Assembly: GCA_964019135.1 (NCBI GenBank)
Contig: OZ025253.1
Span: forward strand, 9,243,059 to 9,307,058
DNA from: Arenicola marina
Lineage: Eukaryota > Annelida > Polychaeta > Arenicolidae
Length of the DNA: 64,000 bases
Direction: 5' to 3'
The translations under genes were made by a program, and so were the position numbers. The notes below the pieces were generated by a model that saw only the letters and a program-made list of their open reading frames with translations, was not told where the DNA came from and ran no database searches. The first letter of the stretch is position 1. Each line of letters starts with the position of its first letter. Shown piece by piece: positions 23,557-35,500 of the stretch.

Positions 23557-23932
23557 TGAATCCGCGACCTTTTGATACTTCGACCATTCCTCTTCCGATA
23601 AGGTTATCTCGTCAATGTATACAGCCGGGCAACCAGCGCGCTCAGCACAACCTACGTTGTGCGTCTGCTTCATTAAGAGACCATAACTACACGCTACGTG
23701 TCTCATAAGTTATAATCGCAAGGAACCATACGCTGACTCACTCAAAGACACAGAACACAACAAAATAACATGAAAGACCCATAATGACTGAATTGACCTG
23801 ACAATTAACCAATGTGCCAACTATTGTTTTAGCAAGGATGATATTATAATGATACCTTAATTATCTTTACCAAATGATATCACGCAAGGTCATTTTTTGT
23901 TTATTTGAACACCTTTTTACATGAATACCTAC

Positions 23933-24109
23933 TCCTTGATAGTTGTCCTGGGGCTGAAGGACGTCAAGATAGGGTTCCCTCTGTAAGTGAAGTTTTCTAG
24001 CGCCATGACTGGCATGTGCTCGCCGAATGTGACCAGGATTGGAAGCGGCACCCCGACATCCGTTGTCTCGTTACCCGGGGGGATTTCGGCCGTGAAGGAA
24101 GTGTTCGTT
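23933..24109 (-). CDS. Receptor exon: end of IPT 1, lead into IPT 2
   Basis: 177 nt, phase 2 in and out. The donor is ga then gtaggt; the alternative seven bases later would read an in-frame stop. The peptide has 'TNTSFTAEIPPGNETTDVG', 'PILVTFGEHMPV' and 'FTYRGNPILTSFSPRTT'. The F-x-Y-x-x-x-P-I segment just before a GGT-start IPT domain is typical of plexin IPT junctions. Two N-glycosylation sequons. Confidence 0.85.
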
Positions 24110-24534
24110 CTGCAACGGGCGTGATGAGGTTCATACGATGGCACGAAGAGCATGAACGTTCTTCGTCAAATAACTATTTCAAAGAAATAACACCTAATTC
24201 TACAAATATCATGGGTTAGATGAGGGGGTTGGCGATCATACAATATAGTATCGAACGTCGCGTTTCAAACTTTCACGCACATGCTGACCATTTAGGTCAT
24301 GAAAAAATGAAATTATAGTGTATAGCTTCAACATTATTTGCAGCGTGAATAGACAATCCCGTACGGCAATCAAAGTAACACCGTCAAAATTACCACGCTG
24401 ACCCTCCTTTTACGACGACAATCTAAGTCAAACTATCAAAATGAATACGCAAGCTCTGTTTGTAGGACGGCAATCAACGTTAAGCCATCATAATGAAAAC
24501 GCATGACCCTTGGCTATAACATATTTGCTCTTAC

Positions 24535-24685
24535 ATGTCGTAAATATACTCAGTCTCGTAGGGACCCACTTGCACCAGGGTCGGCGGCCCGGACGACAGC
24601 AGATCGGACCCTCGGACTGTGATGACGGTGCCTCCGGAAACCGGGCAGAAGGTGGGTACGACACTATGGATAGTCGGCGTGACAT
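24535..24685 (-). CDS. Receptor exon: start of IPT 1
   Basis: 151 nt, entry phase 1, exit phase 2 (donor at then gtaaga). The peptide 'PTIHSVVPTFCPVSGGT' then 'VITVRGSDLLSSGP' is a clear IPT/TIG beginning (P-x-I-x-x-x-x-P, SGGT, ITVRG). It follows directly on the last EGF domain. Confidence 0.9.
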
Positions 24686-25359
24686 CTGTGGCGATAAGAG
24701 TGTTCCATAAGGATTTAATCAAAAACGTGAAGCTATAAACTGAAATAAATGTCGTACCTTAAGTTTTACGAACACAGTCTTATACGCCAATGCCAGACAT
24801 GAAATGCTTTAAATATATCTATCGGGCGAGAAGTGCCATTGCAGACTTGATAATGTGGAGAGTACTGGAGAGGTCAGGTTTGAGGTTTTCCCATAGATGG
24901 ATTCGGGTTGATGGGAGTGTGCGACCTATAATGGGGTTAAGAACGTTTCGTGCGAGATAAAATGGTCTTCCACGAAGAATTCTGGCGGACCAGATTACAC
25001 GTAAAAGATCAAACCAGGTACGAGAGAATATGGATGCGCCGACTGGGACAAGCTGTGTCGGTCTAAAACGTCGTCAAATAAATCGAAATACTTAAATCAC
25101 AACAAAATTGGCTGTAAATCCATTTTCTTTGGTTGACGAAGGAATGCTACCAACAAAACCCCTTTAATATAAATATATGTTTATACTATTATATATATAT
25201 GTCAAACATATTTACACAAATGTAAAGTTCTATCCACAATGATGTAGAAACAAGTGCTAATACTCTGTGATAATAAAGAACTTTAGCTGATAATGCTGTG
25301 TGTATACACGATCGTCGGTTGATTGGCCATATTATAAACACCAACCGGCACAAACTTAC

Positions 25360-25497
25360 AATTCTCGCACAGTTGTCCTTCGTAGAAATCAAGGCAAATA
25401 CAGTTGAATTCGCCGTTTTCTCTCTGGCACGTTCCTCCGTTTTTACAGGGGTTGGAAAGGCATGGATCCATCTCAACTGTTGTGACCGGGGACACAC
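25360..25497 (-). CDS. Receptor exon: EGF domain 4
   Basis: 138 nt, phase 1-1. A short linker (VSPVTTVEM) precedes DPCLSNPCKNGGTCQ, then FNCIC and EGQLC: six cysteines in the EGF order C-x4-C-x5-C-x(8)-C-x-C-x(8)-C. Flanking phase 1 introns are the usual arrangement for shuffled EGF exons. Confidence 0.92.
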
Positions 25498-25905
25498 CTG
25501 ACACTCGATACAACAAGTTACGGTCAGAACTGAAGTGAATTAGCAAGGCAAGAAGTATCGGAAAACGCTGTTAAGGACATATCATTACTTTGAGGAGTCT
25601 CTTGAGGTGTATGAAACCATAATGTTGTGGAGTAATGTTTTCTCTTGCAAAGACAAGCATTGCTATGTGCATCTAAGCTAGCGAGTGAACGGTATACAAT
25701 TGGTGTTTGTGGATCTCCCCATTGCAGCATTGTTGGTCAATAATTAGCATTGTTCTAATGTTTATTATTGGACTTAAAAAAGTGAAACCTTTATGCCTGC
25801 CCCTGGCAAGATTCGTATGAAAATATAATTGGGATATATTGTTTGATATATATACATATATATAGTATTCCATGCTGGGATTAGAAAGATAAAGATTTGT
25901 CTTAC

Positions 25906-26022
25906 CGTTTTCACACCTCAACCCGTACGTCTCAGCGGTACATTTGCACCGGAAATCTCCGTCGTCGAGTCGCTCACACGTGCCGTTGTTGAGACACGGG
26001 TCGAGCAGACAAGGATGGTTGT
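25906..26022 (-). CDS. Receptor exon: EGF domain 3
   Basis: 117 nt, phase 1-1, too short for long-ORF searches. The peptide is NHPCLLDPCLNNGTCE, then DFRCKC and YGLRCEN, with all six EGF cysteines. Acceptor tttccag, donor g then gtaaga. Confidence 0.92.
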
Positions 26023-27489
26023 CTGGAAACAGAGGAATAACTAATATTATCTTATCATTATTGATTCATTTGATAAATTAACCGCAATATATTACATTCT
26101 AAAGATACTTTGTCTAATGTCTACCATAGATCATGTCTGCATACCTTTGATAAGCATTATTTTATCGTGGCAATCTAATTCAACACACATTTTTTTCTTC
26201 TACACAAAGTTACTATTATGACAAAGGGGCGCTACATCATGAAGGAACATATTCGTAATATGTATGCATAATCACATAATAATTACATAATAATTACATA
26301 AATAATTGCATTTGCACTAGCAGCAAAGATTTGTTCCATGCAAGTGGAACCGCCAGCCTGGCCTCTAACGCTGATTTACGCCTCTAACGCTGATTTGCAG
26401 ATAATACTCAATTGTCTTTTCTCCAAGTTACAGAATTTTTAGTCCTATCTATAGCTCACAATAAAATTTAGAACTGACCGCCGGGCACGATTTCGCCGCC
26501 TACCCAGGCGGCAGCCCTTTTTGGAGGTGTGTCCGCGATTGACCAATCAGGAGGCGATACTCTAATTTATTCAAACCGGAAATTACGCCTATTGTGTGAG
26601 CAAAACAAGAGCGCGCGATCACCGCTAATATAAAGAGCTGCGATTCTAACTCCAATCATGGCATTGTTGCGAAATCAATTGTCGCAAGACGTATATCAAT
26701 TTGTTTGGATGGCACTTTTCCATGAAACACTAAGATCATGGTCTACTGCGCGGCCTGGAACTGCCGCTGTTCATCTGTAAATCGCGGCCCTGACCTCTCT
26801 GTCCGCGAGTGATAACATAAGGCGGTGCCACATGAATAGTCACAATACGCGTCACTGCTCCCGGCAAAATGGCGCTCTGCTTGACATTGCTGGGGGCGGG
26901 TTGCCTTAATTGTGTCCTCCTTACCAGTCGGCCGAAACGAAGCGTTAACACTCGCCGATTTAATTTCAAGATGTGAACTTTCGGTGCAGATCGCGATTAA
27001 ATTATGTTGGACACCCGCTTTAAAGAAAAAAAATCATCAAATCAACCAGCATCAACCAGCATACATACACTTTCGAACCATGCCAAATGTGCCGTTGTAC
27101 TCTCCCCGGCTAAAGTACTGGCATTTCGATACAAGGTATATATCCACGCCACTCACATGCTACAAATTTAAATAACCTACAACTGTATATGCGTACCCTC
27201 ACCCCCAACACCGCCCCCTCCCCCCCACCAAAAAAACACACGAAAAAAACGTCTTCGGTTTTTCATTGGATCAAGTTCGGTCGCCTTAACGTTTACCTAG
27301 TTTTGCCGAGCTTAGTTGCATTGGTGGCTGTGTATACTCAGGTTTTGAATAGGGCGCAATCCGAATCTTCTGACTTCTGTCGAATCCGTAAGTTTAACCT
27401 TCTAAATGCCCAAGGGTGTTGGGGGGTCCCTGGATTTGTCGTTCATTCATCAGGAACATGATATGATTCACTGAAGGCAGGTTACTCAC

Positions 27490-27603
27490 CGTTAGAGCAA
27501 TTGGGTCCCTTCCATTGCTTGGTGCAGGTGCACTGGTAGCTGGAATCCGCTCGCTCACAAGTCCCCCCGTTCCGGCAAGGCGCATATTGACAAGGGTGAA
27601 TCA
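27490..27603 (-). CDS. Receptor exon: EGF domain 2
   Basis: 114 nt, phase 1-1. The peptide is IHPCQYAPCRNGGTCE, then YQCTC and WKGPNCSN, with all six EGF cysteines. Acceptor ccttccag, donor g then gtgagt. Same length as EGF 1, pointing to exon duplication. Confidence 0.92.
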
Positions 27604-28034
27604 CTGGAAGGACACACAAAGCACACTGCAATCAAAATCAAATAACGACTTTGTTCGCAGAACGTGGATATTCATCCTTCTAAATACGTCGCTGTTAGAA
27701 GCATTGTTGTATATAGCATGTCAGATATCACTAAATTGATTGTTGCAATAAATGCATTACGCGAGTAATGCGTGAGCTATGCGAAAACTATGGGTTTGCG
27801 CTAAAATGGAATAACGACCTTATACAGCCAATTAACTCCGAACGCCAAGCAGCATTACGGGCATATGAAGCCGCTTGCTTCTCACGTCAATTGCCAACTT
27901 CCGTGCTTCTCACGTCAGCCACGACGTCATGGCAGGGTTACTTGATTTGATATGGTGACCTTATTTAAACGGTTAATGATATTTCAAAACACTAAATAAT
28001 TTAGCACTTACGAAAACACAATTCACCAACTTAC

Positions 28035-28148
28035 AGTTCTCACAGAATTGTCCTTCGTATAATTCAGGGCAGGAACAGTTAAACCCGTCTTCCATGTTGT
28101 CACATGTGCCTCCATTTTGGCACGGATTGCTATTGCACTCACCCGGGT
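28035..28148 (-). CDS. Receptor exon: EGF domain 1
   Basis: 114 nt, phase 1-1. The peptide is PGECNSNPCQNGGTC, then FNCSC and YEGQFCEN, with six cysteines in EGF spacing. Acceptor tttccgcag, donor aact then gtaagt. Its entry phase 1 matches the phase 1 donors of both mucin exons (40,885 and 48,949), so it is the expected next exon after the mucin region. Confidence 0.92.
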
Positions 28149-28387
28149 CTGCGGAAACAAATCGGTATTGATATGATCATTCACGCTTTGGATGCATGTG
28201 GACAGGCAGACACTGGGGACCAATATTGCTGCTAGTAACAATTCATTACAATAGGGCAATGTGGCCACGCCCCCATATGTGGTACTTATAAATACTTATT
28301 TTTAGAAAAACAGCTAAATCAATGCATATGAAATGATATTTTACATGGAGTAGAGATCTATTTCGCATATTAAGTGAAGCGCAATCC

Positions 28388-28630
28388 ATTAACCCATTAA
28401 TGCATTGCCGCGTCGGACCCATGAAAGCTGGATAGGTCCCGAGAGATGGCCTAGCTTTCGGTTTTCATGTTAAATGGTATAAATTGCGGCCCTAAAAGGG
28501 GGGACCGGGGTTTGGTCGCCCCGCCCCCTCCGCCCCGCCAACTGGATCCGCGCCTGCCTTGCGGTGTATGTACCTTACTTACCCTTTAATGGACAGAACA
28601 TCGATATTAAGGGATCATCAATGGGTTAAT
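28388..28630. mobile_element. MITE-like inverted-repeat element
   Basis: attaacccattaatg (28,388-28,402) pairs with catcaatgggttaat (28,616-28,630), giving 15-bp terminal inverted repeats with one mismatch around about 240 bp of non-coding DNA that includes a GC-rich part and a ggatccgcgcc motif. It is intronic with respect to the receptor. No transposase. Confidence 0.5.
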
Positions 28631-29559
28631 CCTAGCATCGGCGATGTCGTTTTGGTAACAATAACCCCTAATGACAATAACCCGCATGGAAATGACCATT
28701 ATGGATTCGGAAAGTGAGTGCTACGACGATGTCAATGGGTAATGGGTGCTACATGGCACACATACACATTTACATCTGCTATATTGCTCACCGCGATGAC
28801 AATCTTCGTTAAGCAGCGACACGAACGTCAACGACGTCGCTTTCATCTACGTCTTCGTGCGCGAAAAATAGTTAACTGACGGGAGGAATTGCGACGGAAA
28901 GACATTTTTCGTGCATGACGTTACGCCCCAAACAATATGCATGCTGCCTAATTGGTGTCACGCACATCTGCAAAGCGCCTAGTAGAAAATGGGACAAACG
29001 TTTACCCGGCCTAAACTATTAAATCAGCAGTCGTATTTTGTAATCCTGCGATTTGGCTTCTCAGTTTCTTAGAATAACATATACCATGAGGCGCACACAC
29101 AGCCCCAATATCAGGGCAGGGGCGCGGTTTATTAGACTAAACACGGTTTATTAGATTAAAAAGGTTTATTAGATTAAACATGGTTTATTAGATTAAAAAG
29201 GTCCTTCTAGGCTCTGGGCGCATGTCTGGGCGCCGGTCTAATTTGGCGTACAGCGGACCGGACCGGGCGATTGGTCTGTGTTCCATACCCAAATGGCGGG
29301 GGCACGTGACCGATGTCTGCCCGGCTGACCACTATAGGACCTTGATTTGGAACATCAATGAACGTGGGGCCATCCGCCACCAATCATTTACATCGACCGA
29401 AAAGCGGCTCTGCAAATTGGTTTACTGTCGAGGCTTAAGAAGAGAAAGCGCTCTCGTGGCCCTCGCTGTGCGAGGTACTATTTCATCTCTGCTCCCGGCC
29501 ACACACCGTTCTCCAGCTCACATACTATTAAGGTCACCTCTTTCCCAGTCGAATGTTTA
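28631..29559. other. Intronic sequence, nothing identified
   Basis: No exon with acceptable splice sites was found. Four copies of a 19-20-bp unit (ggtttattagattaaa) lie at 29,125-29,200. A 112-codon plus-strand frame at 29,222-29,560 has no domain and was rejected. Confidence 0.5.
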
Positions 29560-32500
29560 AAACATATAAAATCGTGTTGACTGCGGTGGAAAGTGATGTT
29601 GTCGGCGCAGTGGTCTCAGCCGTGGTGACTGCGGTGGAAGGTGATGTTGTCGGCGCAGTGGTCTCAGCCGTGGTGACTGTGGTGGAAGGTGATGTGGTCG
29701 GCGTAGTGGTATCAGCCGTGGTGACTGTCGTGGAAGGTGATGTTCGCGGCGCCGTGGTCTCAGCCGTGGTGACTGCGGTGGAAGGTGATGTTGTCGGCGC
29801 AGTGGTCTCAGCCGTGGTGACTGTGGTGGAAGGTGATGTGGTCGGCGTAGTGGTATCAGCCGTGGTGACTGTCGTGGAAGGTGATGTTGCCGGCGCAGTG
29901 GTCTCAGCCGTGGTGACTGCGGTGTAAGGTGATGTGGTCGGCGTAGTGGTCTCAGTCGCGGTGACTGTGGTGAAATGTGATGTGGTCGGCGTAGTGGTCT
30001 CAGCCGTGGTGACTGTGGTGGAAGGTGATGTGGTCGGCGTTGTGGTCTCAGTCGTGGTGACTGCGGTGGAAGGTGATGTGGTCGGCGCAGTGGTCTCAGT
30101 CGTGGTGACTGTGGTGGAAGGTGATGTGGTCGGCGTAGTGGTGTCAGCCGTGGTGACTGTCGTGGAAGGTGATGTTGCCGGCGCAGTGGTCTCAGCCGTG
30201 GTGACTGCGGTGTAAGGTGATGTGGTCGGCGTAGTGGTCTCAGTCGCGGTGACTGTGGTGAAATGTGATGTGGTCGGCGTAGTGGTCTTAGCCGTGGTGA
30301 CTGTGGTGGAAGGTGATGTGGTCGGCGTTGTGGTCTCAGTCGTGGTGAGTGTGCTGGAAGGTGATTAGGTCGGCGTAGTGGCCTCAGTCGCGGTGACTGT
30401 GGTGGAAGGTGATGTGGTCGGTGCAGTGGTCTCAGTCGTGGTGGCTGTGGTGGAAGGTGATGTGGTCGGCATAGTGGTCTCAGTCGCGGTGACTGTGGTG
30501 GAAGGTGATGTTGTCGGCGTGGTGGCCTCAGTCGTGGTCACGGAGACTGTGGTGGAAGGTGTTGTGGTCGGTATATTGGTCCCAGCCGTGTTGACTGCGG
30601 TGGAAGGTGATATGGTCGGCGTAGTGGTCTCAGCCGTGGTCACGGCGGTGGAAGGTGATTAGGTCGGCGTAGTTGTCTTAGTCGCGGTGACTGCGGTGGA
30701 AGGTGATGTTGTCGGCGTTGTCGCCTCAGTCGTGGTGACTGCGGTGGAAGGTGATGTGGTCGGCGCAGTGGTCTCAGTCGTGGCGACTGTGGTGGAAGGT
30801 GATGTGGTCGGCGTAATGGTCTCAGCCGTGGTCACGGCGGTGGAAGGTGATGTGGTCGGCGTAGTGGTCTCAGTCGTGGTGACTGTGGTGGAAGGTGATG
30901 TTGCCGGCGCAGTGGTCTCAGTCGTGGTGACCGCGGTGGGCGGTGACGTGGTCGGCGTAGTGGTCTCAGTCGTGGTGACTGTCGTGGAAGGTGTTGTGGT
31001 CGGCGCAGTGGTCTCAGCCGCGGTGACTGTGGTGGAAGGTGATGTGGTCGGCGTAGTGTTCTCAGCCGCGGTGACTGTGGTGGAAGGTGACGTGGTCGGC
31101 GTAGTGGTATCAGTCGCGGTGACTGTGGTGGAAGGTGATGTGGTCGGCGTTGTGGTCTCAGTCGCGGTGACTGTGATGGAAGGTGATTAGGTCGGCGTAG
31201 TGGCCTCAGCCGTGGTGACTGCGGTGGAAGGTGATGTTGTCGGCGCAGTGGTCTCAGCCGTGGTGACTGCGGTGGAAGGTGATGTTGTCGGCGCAGTGGT
31301 CTCAGCCGTGGTGACTGGTGGAAGGTGATGTGGTCGGCGTAGTGGTATCAGCCGTGGTGACTGTCGTGGAAGGTGATGTTCGCGGCGCAGTGGTCTCAGC
31401 CGTGGTGACTGTGGTGGAAGGTGATGTTGTCGGCGCAGTGGTCTCAGCCATGGTGACTGTGGTGGAAGGTGATGTGGTCGGCGTAGTGGTATCAGCCGTG
31501 GTGACTGTCGTGGAAGGTGATGTTGCCGGCGCAGTGGTCTCAGCCGTGGTGACTGCGGTGTAAGGTGATGTGGTCGGCGTAGTGGTCTCAGTCGCGGTGA
31601 CTGTGGTGAAATGTGATGTGGTCGGCGTAGTGGTCTCAGTCGCGGTGACTGTGGTGAAATGTGATGTGGTCGGCGTAGTGGTCTCAGTCGTGGTGACTGT
31701 GCTGGAAGGTGATTAGGTCGGCGTAGTGGCCTCAGTCGCGGTGACTGTGGTGGAAGGTGATGTGGTCGGTGCAGTGGTCTCAGTCGTGGTGGCTGTGGTG
31801 GAAGGTGATGTGGTCGGCATAGTGGTCTCAGTCGCGGTGACTGTGGTGGAAGGTGATGTTGTCGGCGTGGTGGCCTCAGTCGTGGTCACGGAGACTGTGG
31901 TGGAAGGTGTTGTGGTCGGTATATTGGTCCCAGCCGTGTTGACTGCGGTGGAAGGTGATATGGTCGGCGTAGTTGTCTCAGCCGTGGTCACGGCGGTGGA
32001 AGGTGATTAGGTCGGCGTAGTTGTCTTAGTCGCGGTGACTGCGGTGGAAGGTGATGTTGTCGGCGTTGTCGCCTCAGTCGTGGTGACTGCGGTGGAAGGT
32101 GATGTGGTCGGCGCAGTGGTCTCAGTCGTGGTGACTGTGGTGGAAGGTGATGTGGTCGGCGTAATGGTCTCAGCCGTGGTCACGGCGGTGGAAGGTGATT
32201 AGGTCGGCGTAGTTGTCTTAGTCGCGGTGACTGCGGTGGAAGGTGATGTTGTCGGCGTTGTCGCCTCAGTCGTGGTGACTGCGGTGGAAGGTGATGTGGT
32301 CGGCGCAGTGGTCTCAGTCGTGGTGACTGTGGTGGAAGGTGATGTGGTCGGCGTAGTGGTATCAGCCGTGGTGACTGTCGTGGAAGGTGATGTGGTCGGC
32401 GTAGTGGCCTCAGTCGCGGTGACTGTGGTGGAAGGTGATGTGGTCGCCGTAGTGGTCTCAGTCGTGGTGACTGTGCTGGAAGGTGTTGTGGTCGGCGTAG

Positions 32501-35500
32501 TGGTCTCAGTCGCGGTGAATGTGGTGGAATGTGATGTGGTCGGCGTTGTGGCCTCAGTCGTGGTGACTGTGGTGGAAGGTGATGTAGTCGGCGCATTGGT
32601 CTCAGTCGCGGTGACTGTGGTGGAAGGTGATGTGGTCGGCGTGGTGGTCTCAGTCGTGGTGACTGTCGTGGAATGTGATGTGGTCGGCGTAGTGGTCTCA
32701 GTCGTGGTGACTGTGGTGGAAGGTGACGTGGTCGGCGTTGTGGCCTCAGTCGTGGTGACTGCGGTGGAATGTGATGTGGACGGCGTTGTGGCCTCAGTCG
32801 TGGTGACTGTGGTAGAAGGTGATGTGGTCGGCGTAGTGGTCTCAGTCGTGGTGACTGTGGTGGAAGGTGATGTTGCCGGCGCAGTGGTCTCAGTCGTGGT
32901 GACTGTGGTGGAAGGTGACGTGGTCGGCGTAGTGGTCTCAGCCGTGGTGACTGTCGTGGAAGGTGTTGTGGTCGGCGCAGTGGTCTCAGCCGTGGTGACT
33001 GTATTGGAAGGTGATGTGGTCGGCGTAGTGGTCTCAGCCGCGGTGACTGTGGTGGAAGGTGACGTGGTCGGCGTTGTGGTCTCAGTCGCGGTGACTGTGG
33101 TGGAAGGTGATGTGGTCGCCGTAGTGGTCTCAGTCGTGGTGGCTGTGGTGGAAGGTGATGTGGTCGGCGTTGTGGTCTCAGTCGCGGTGACTGTGGTGGA
33201 AGGTGATGTGGTCGGCGTTGTGGCCTCAGCCGTGGTGACTGTCATGGAAGGTGACGTGGTCGGCGTAGTGGTCTCAGTCGCGGTGACTGTGGTGGAAGGT
33301 GATGTGGTCAGCGTAGTGGTCTCAGTCGCGGTGACTGTGGTGGAAGGTGTCGTGGTCGGCGTAGTGGTCTCAGTCGCGGTGACTGTGGTGGAAGGTGATG
33401 TGGTCAGCGTAGTGGTCTCAGTCGCGGTGACTGTGGTGGAAGGTGTCGTGGTCGGCGTAGTGGTCTCAGTCGCGGTGACTGTGGTGGAAGGTGATGTGGT
33501 CGGCGTTGTGGTCTCAGTCGCGGTGACTGTGGTGGAAGGTGTTGTGGTCGGCGTAGTGGTCTTAGTCGTGGTGACTGTGGTGGAAGGTGATGTGGTCAGC
33601 GTAATGGTCTCAGTCGTGGTGACTGTGGTGGAAGGTGATGTGGTCGGCGTAGTGGTCTCAGCCGTGGTGACTGTCGTGGAAGGTGTTGTGGTCGGCCCAG
33701 TGGTCTCAGTCGTGGTGACTGTGGTGGAAGGTGACGTGGTCGGCGTAGTGGTCTCAGCCGCGGTGACTGTGGTGGAAGGTGACGTGGTCGGCGTAGTGGT
33801 ATCAGTCGCGGTGACTGTGGTGGAAGGTGATGTGGTCGGCGTAGTGGCCTCAGTCGCGGTGACTGTGGTGGAAGATGATGTGGTCAGCGTAGTGGCCTCA
33901 GTCGCGGTGACTGTGGTGGAAGGTGATGTGGTCGGCGTTGTGGTCTCAGTCGTGGTGACTGCGGTGGAAGTTGATGTGGTCAGCGTAGTGGTCTCAGTCG
34001 TGGTGACTGTGGTGGAAGGTGACGTGGTCGGCGTAGTGGTCTCAGTCGCTGTGACTGTGGTGGAAGGTGATGTGGTCGGCGTAGTGGTCTCAGTCGTGGT
34101 GACTGTGGTAGAAGGTGTTGTGGTCGGCGTAGTGGCCTCAGTCGCGGTGACTGTGGTGGAAGGTGATGTGGTCGGCGTAGTGGTCTCAGTCGCGGTGACT
34201 GTGGTGGAAGGTGATGTGGTCGGCGTAGTGGCCTCAGTCGCGGTGACTGTGGTGGAAGGTGATCTGGTCGGCGTAGTGGTTTCAGTCGCGATGACTGTGG
34301 TGGAAGGTGACGTGGTCAGCGTAGTGGCCTCAGTCGTGGTGACGGTGGTGGAAGGTGATGTGGTCGGCGTCGTGGTCTCAGTCGCGGTGACGGTGGTGGA
34401 AGGTGATGTTGTCGGCGTAGTGGCCTCAGTCGTGGTGACGGTGGTGGAAGGTGACGTTGTCGGCGTAGTGGCCTCAGTCGTGGTGACGGTGGTGGAAGGT
34501 GATGTGGTCGGCGTAGTGGTCTCAGTCGCGGTGACTGTGGTGGAAGGTGTTGCGGTCGGCGTAGTGGTCTCAGTCGTTGTGGCTGTTGTGGAAGGTGTGG
34601 TGGTCGGGGTAGTGGTCTCAGTCGTTGTGGCTGTTGTTGAAAGTGTTGAGGTCTCAGTCGTGGTGACTGTTGTGGTCGGCGTAGTGGTCTCAGTCGTGGT
34701 GGCTGTTGTGGCTGGTGTTGTGGTTGGTGTAGTGGTCTGAGTCGTGGTGACTGTTGCGGAAGGTGTTGTGGTGTCAGTCGTTGTGGCTGTTGTGGTTGGT
34801 GTAGTGATTCTAGTCGTTGTGGCTGTTGTGGAAGGTGTTGTGGTCGGCGTAGTGGTCTCAGTCGTGGTGGCTGTAGTGGATGGTGTTGTGGTTGGTGTAG
34901 TAGTCTGAGTCGTGGTGACTGTTGTGGAAGGTGTTGTGGTTGCAGTCGTTGTGGCTGTTGTTGAAGGTGTTGTTGTTGGTGTAGTGGTCTGAGTCGTGGT
35001 GACTATTGTTGAAGGTGTTGTGGTTTCAGTCGTGGTGGGTGTGGTGGAGAGTGTTGTGGTCTCAGTCGTCGTGAGTGTGGTGGAAGGCATAGTGGTCTCA
35101 GTCGTGGTGGCTGTTGTGGAAGGTGTTGTGGTTGGTGTAGTGGTCTGAGTCGTGGTGACTGTTGTGGATGGTGTTGTGGTTGCAGTCGTTGTGGCTGTGG
35201 TGGAAGGTGTTGTGGTGTCAATCGTTGTGGCTGTGGTGGAAGGGGTTGTGGTCTTAGTCGTGGTGGCTGTGGTGGAAAGTGTTGTGGTCTCAGTCGTGCT
35301 GGCTGTGGTGGAAGGTGTTGTGGTCTCAGTCGTGGTGGCTGTAGTGGATAGTGTTGTGGTTGGTGTAGTGGTCTGCGTCGTGGTGACTGTTTTGGAAGGT
35401 GTTGTGGTTTCAGTCGTTGTGGCTGTGGTGGAAGGTGTTGTGGTGTAAGTCGTTGGGGCTGTGGTGGAAGGTGTTGTGGTCTCAGTCGTGGTGGCTCTGG

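Noticed and set aside
23440..23706. 88-codon minus frame with 'CPAVYIDEITLSEEEWSKYQ'
   Set aside because: Looks protein-like, but the flanking exons splice in phase without it and its second half is SINE-derived, so it is treated as intronic.
32227..34740. Plus-strand 837-codon frame of VVVSVVVTVVEGDVVG repeats, and dozens of shorter V-rich frames across 29.5-50.6 kb
   Set aside because: They are the antisense reading of the Thr-rich mucin arrays. They have no start context or splice logic, and are interrupted wherever minus-strand codons give plus-strand tga.
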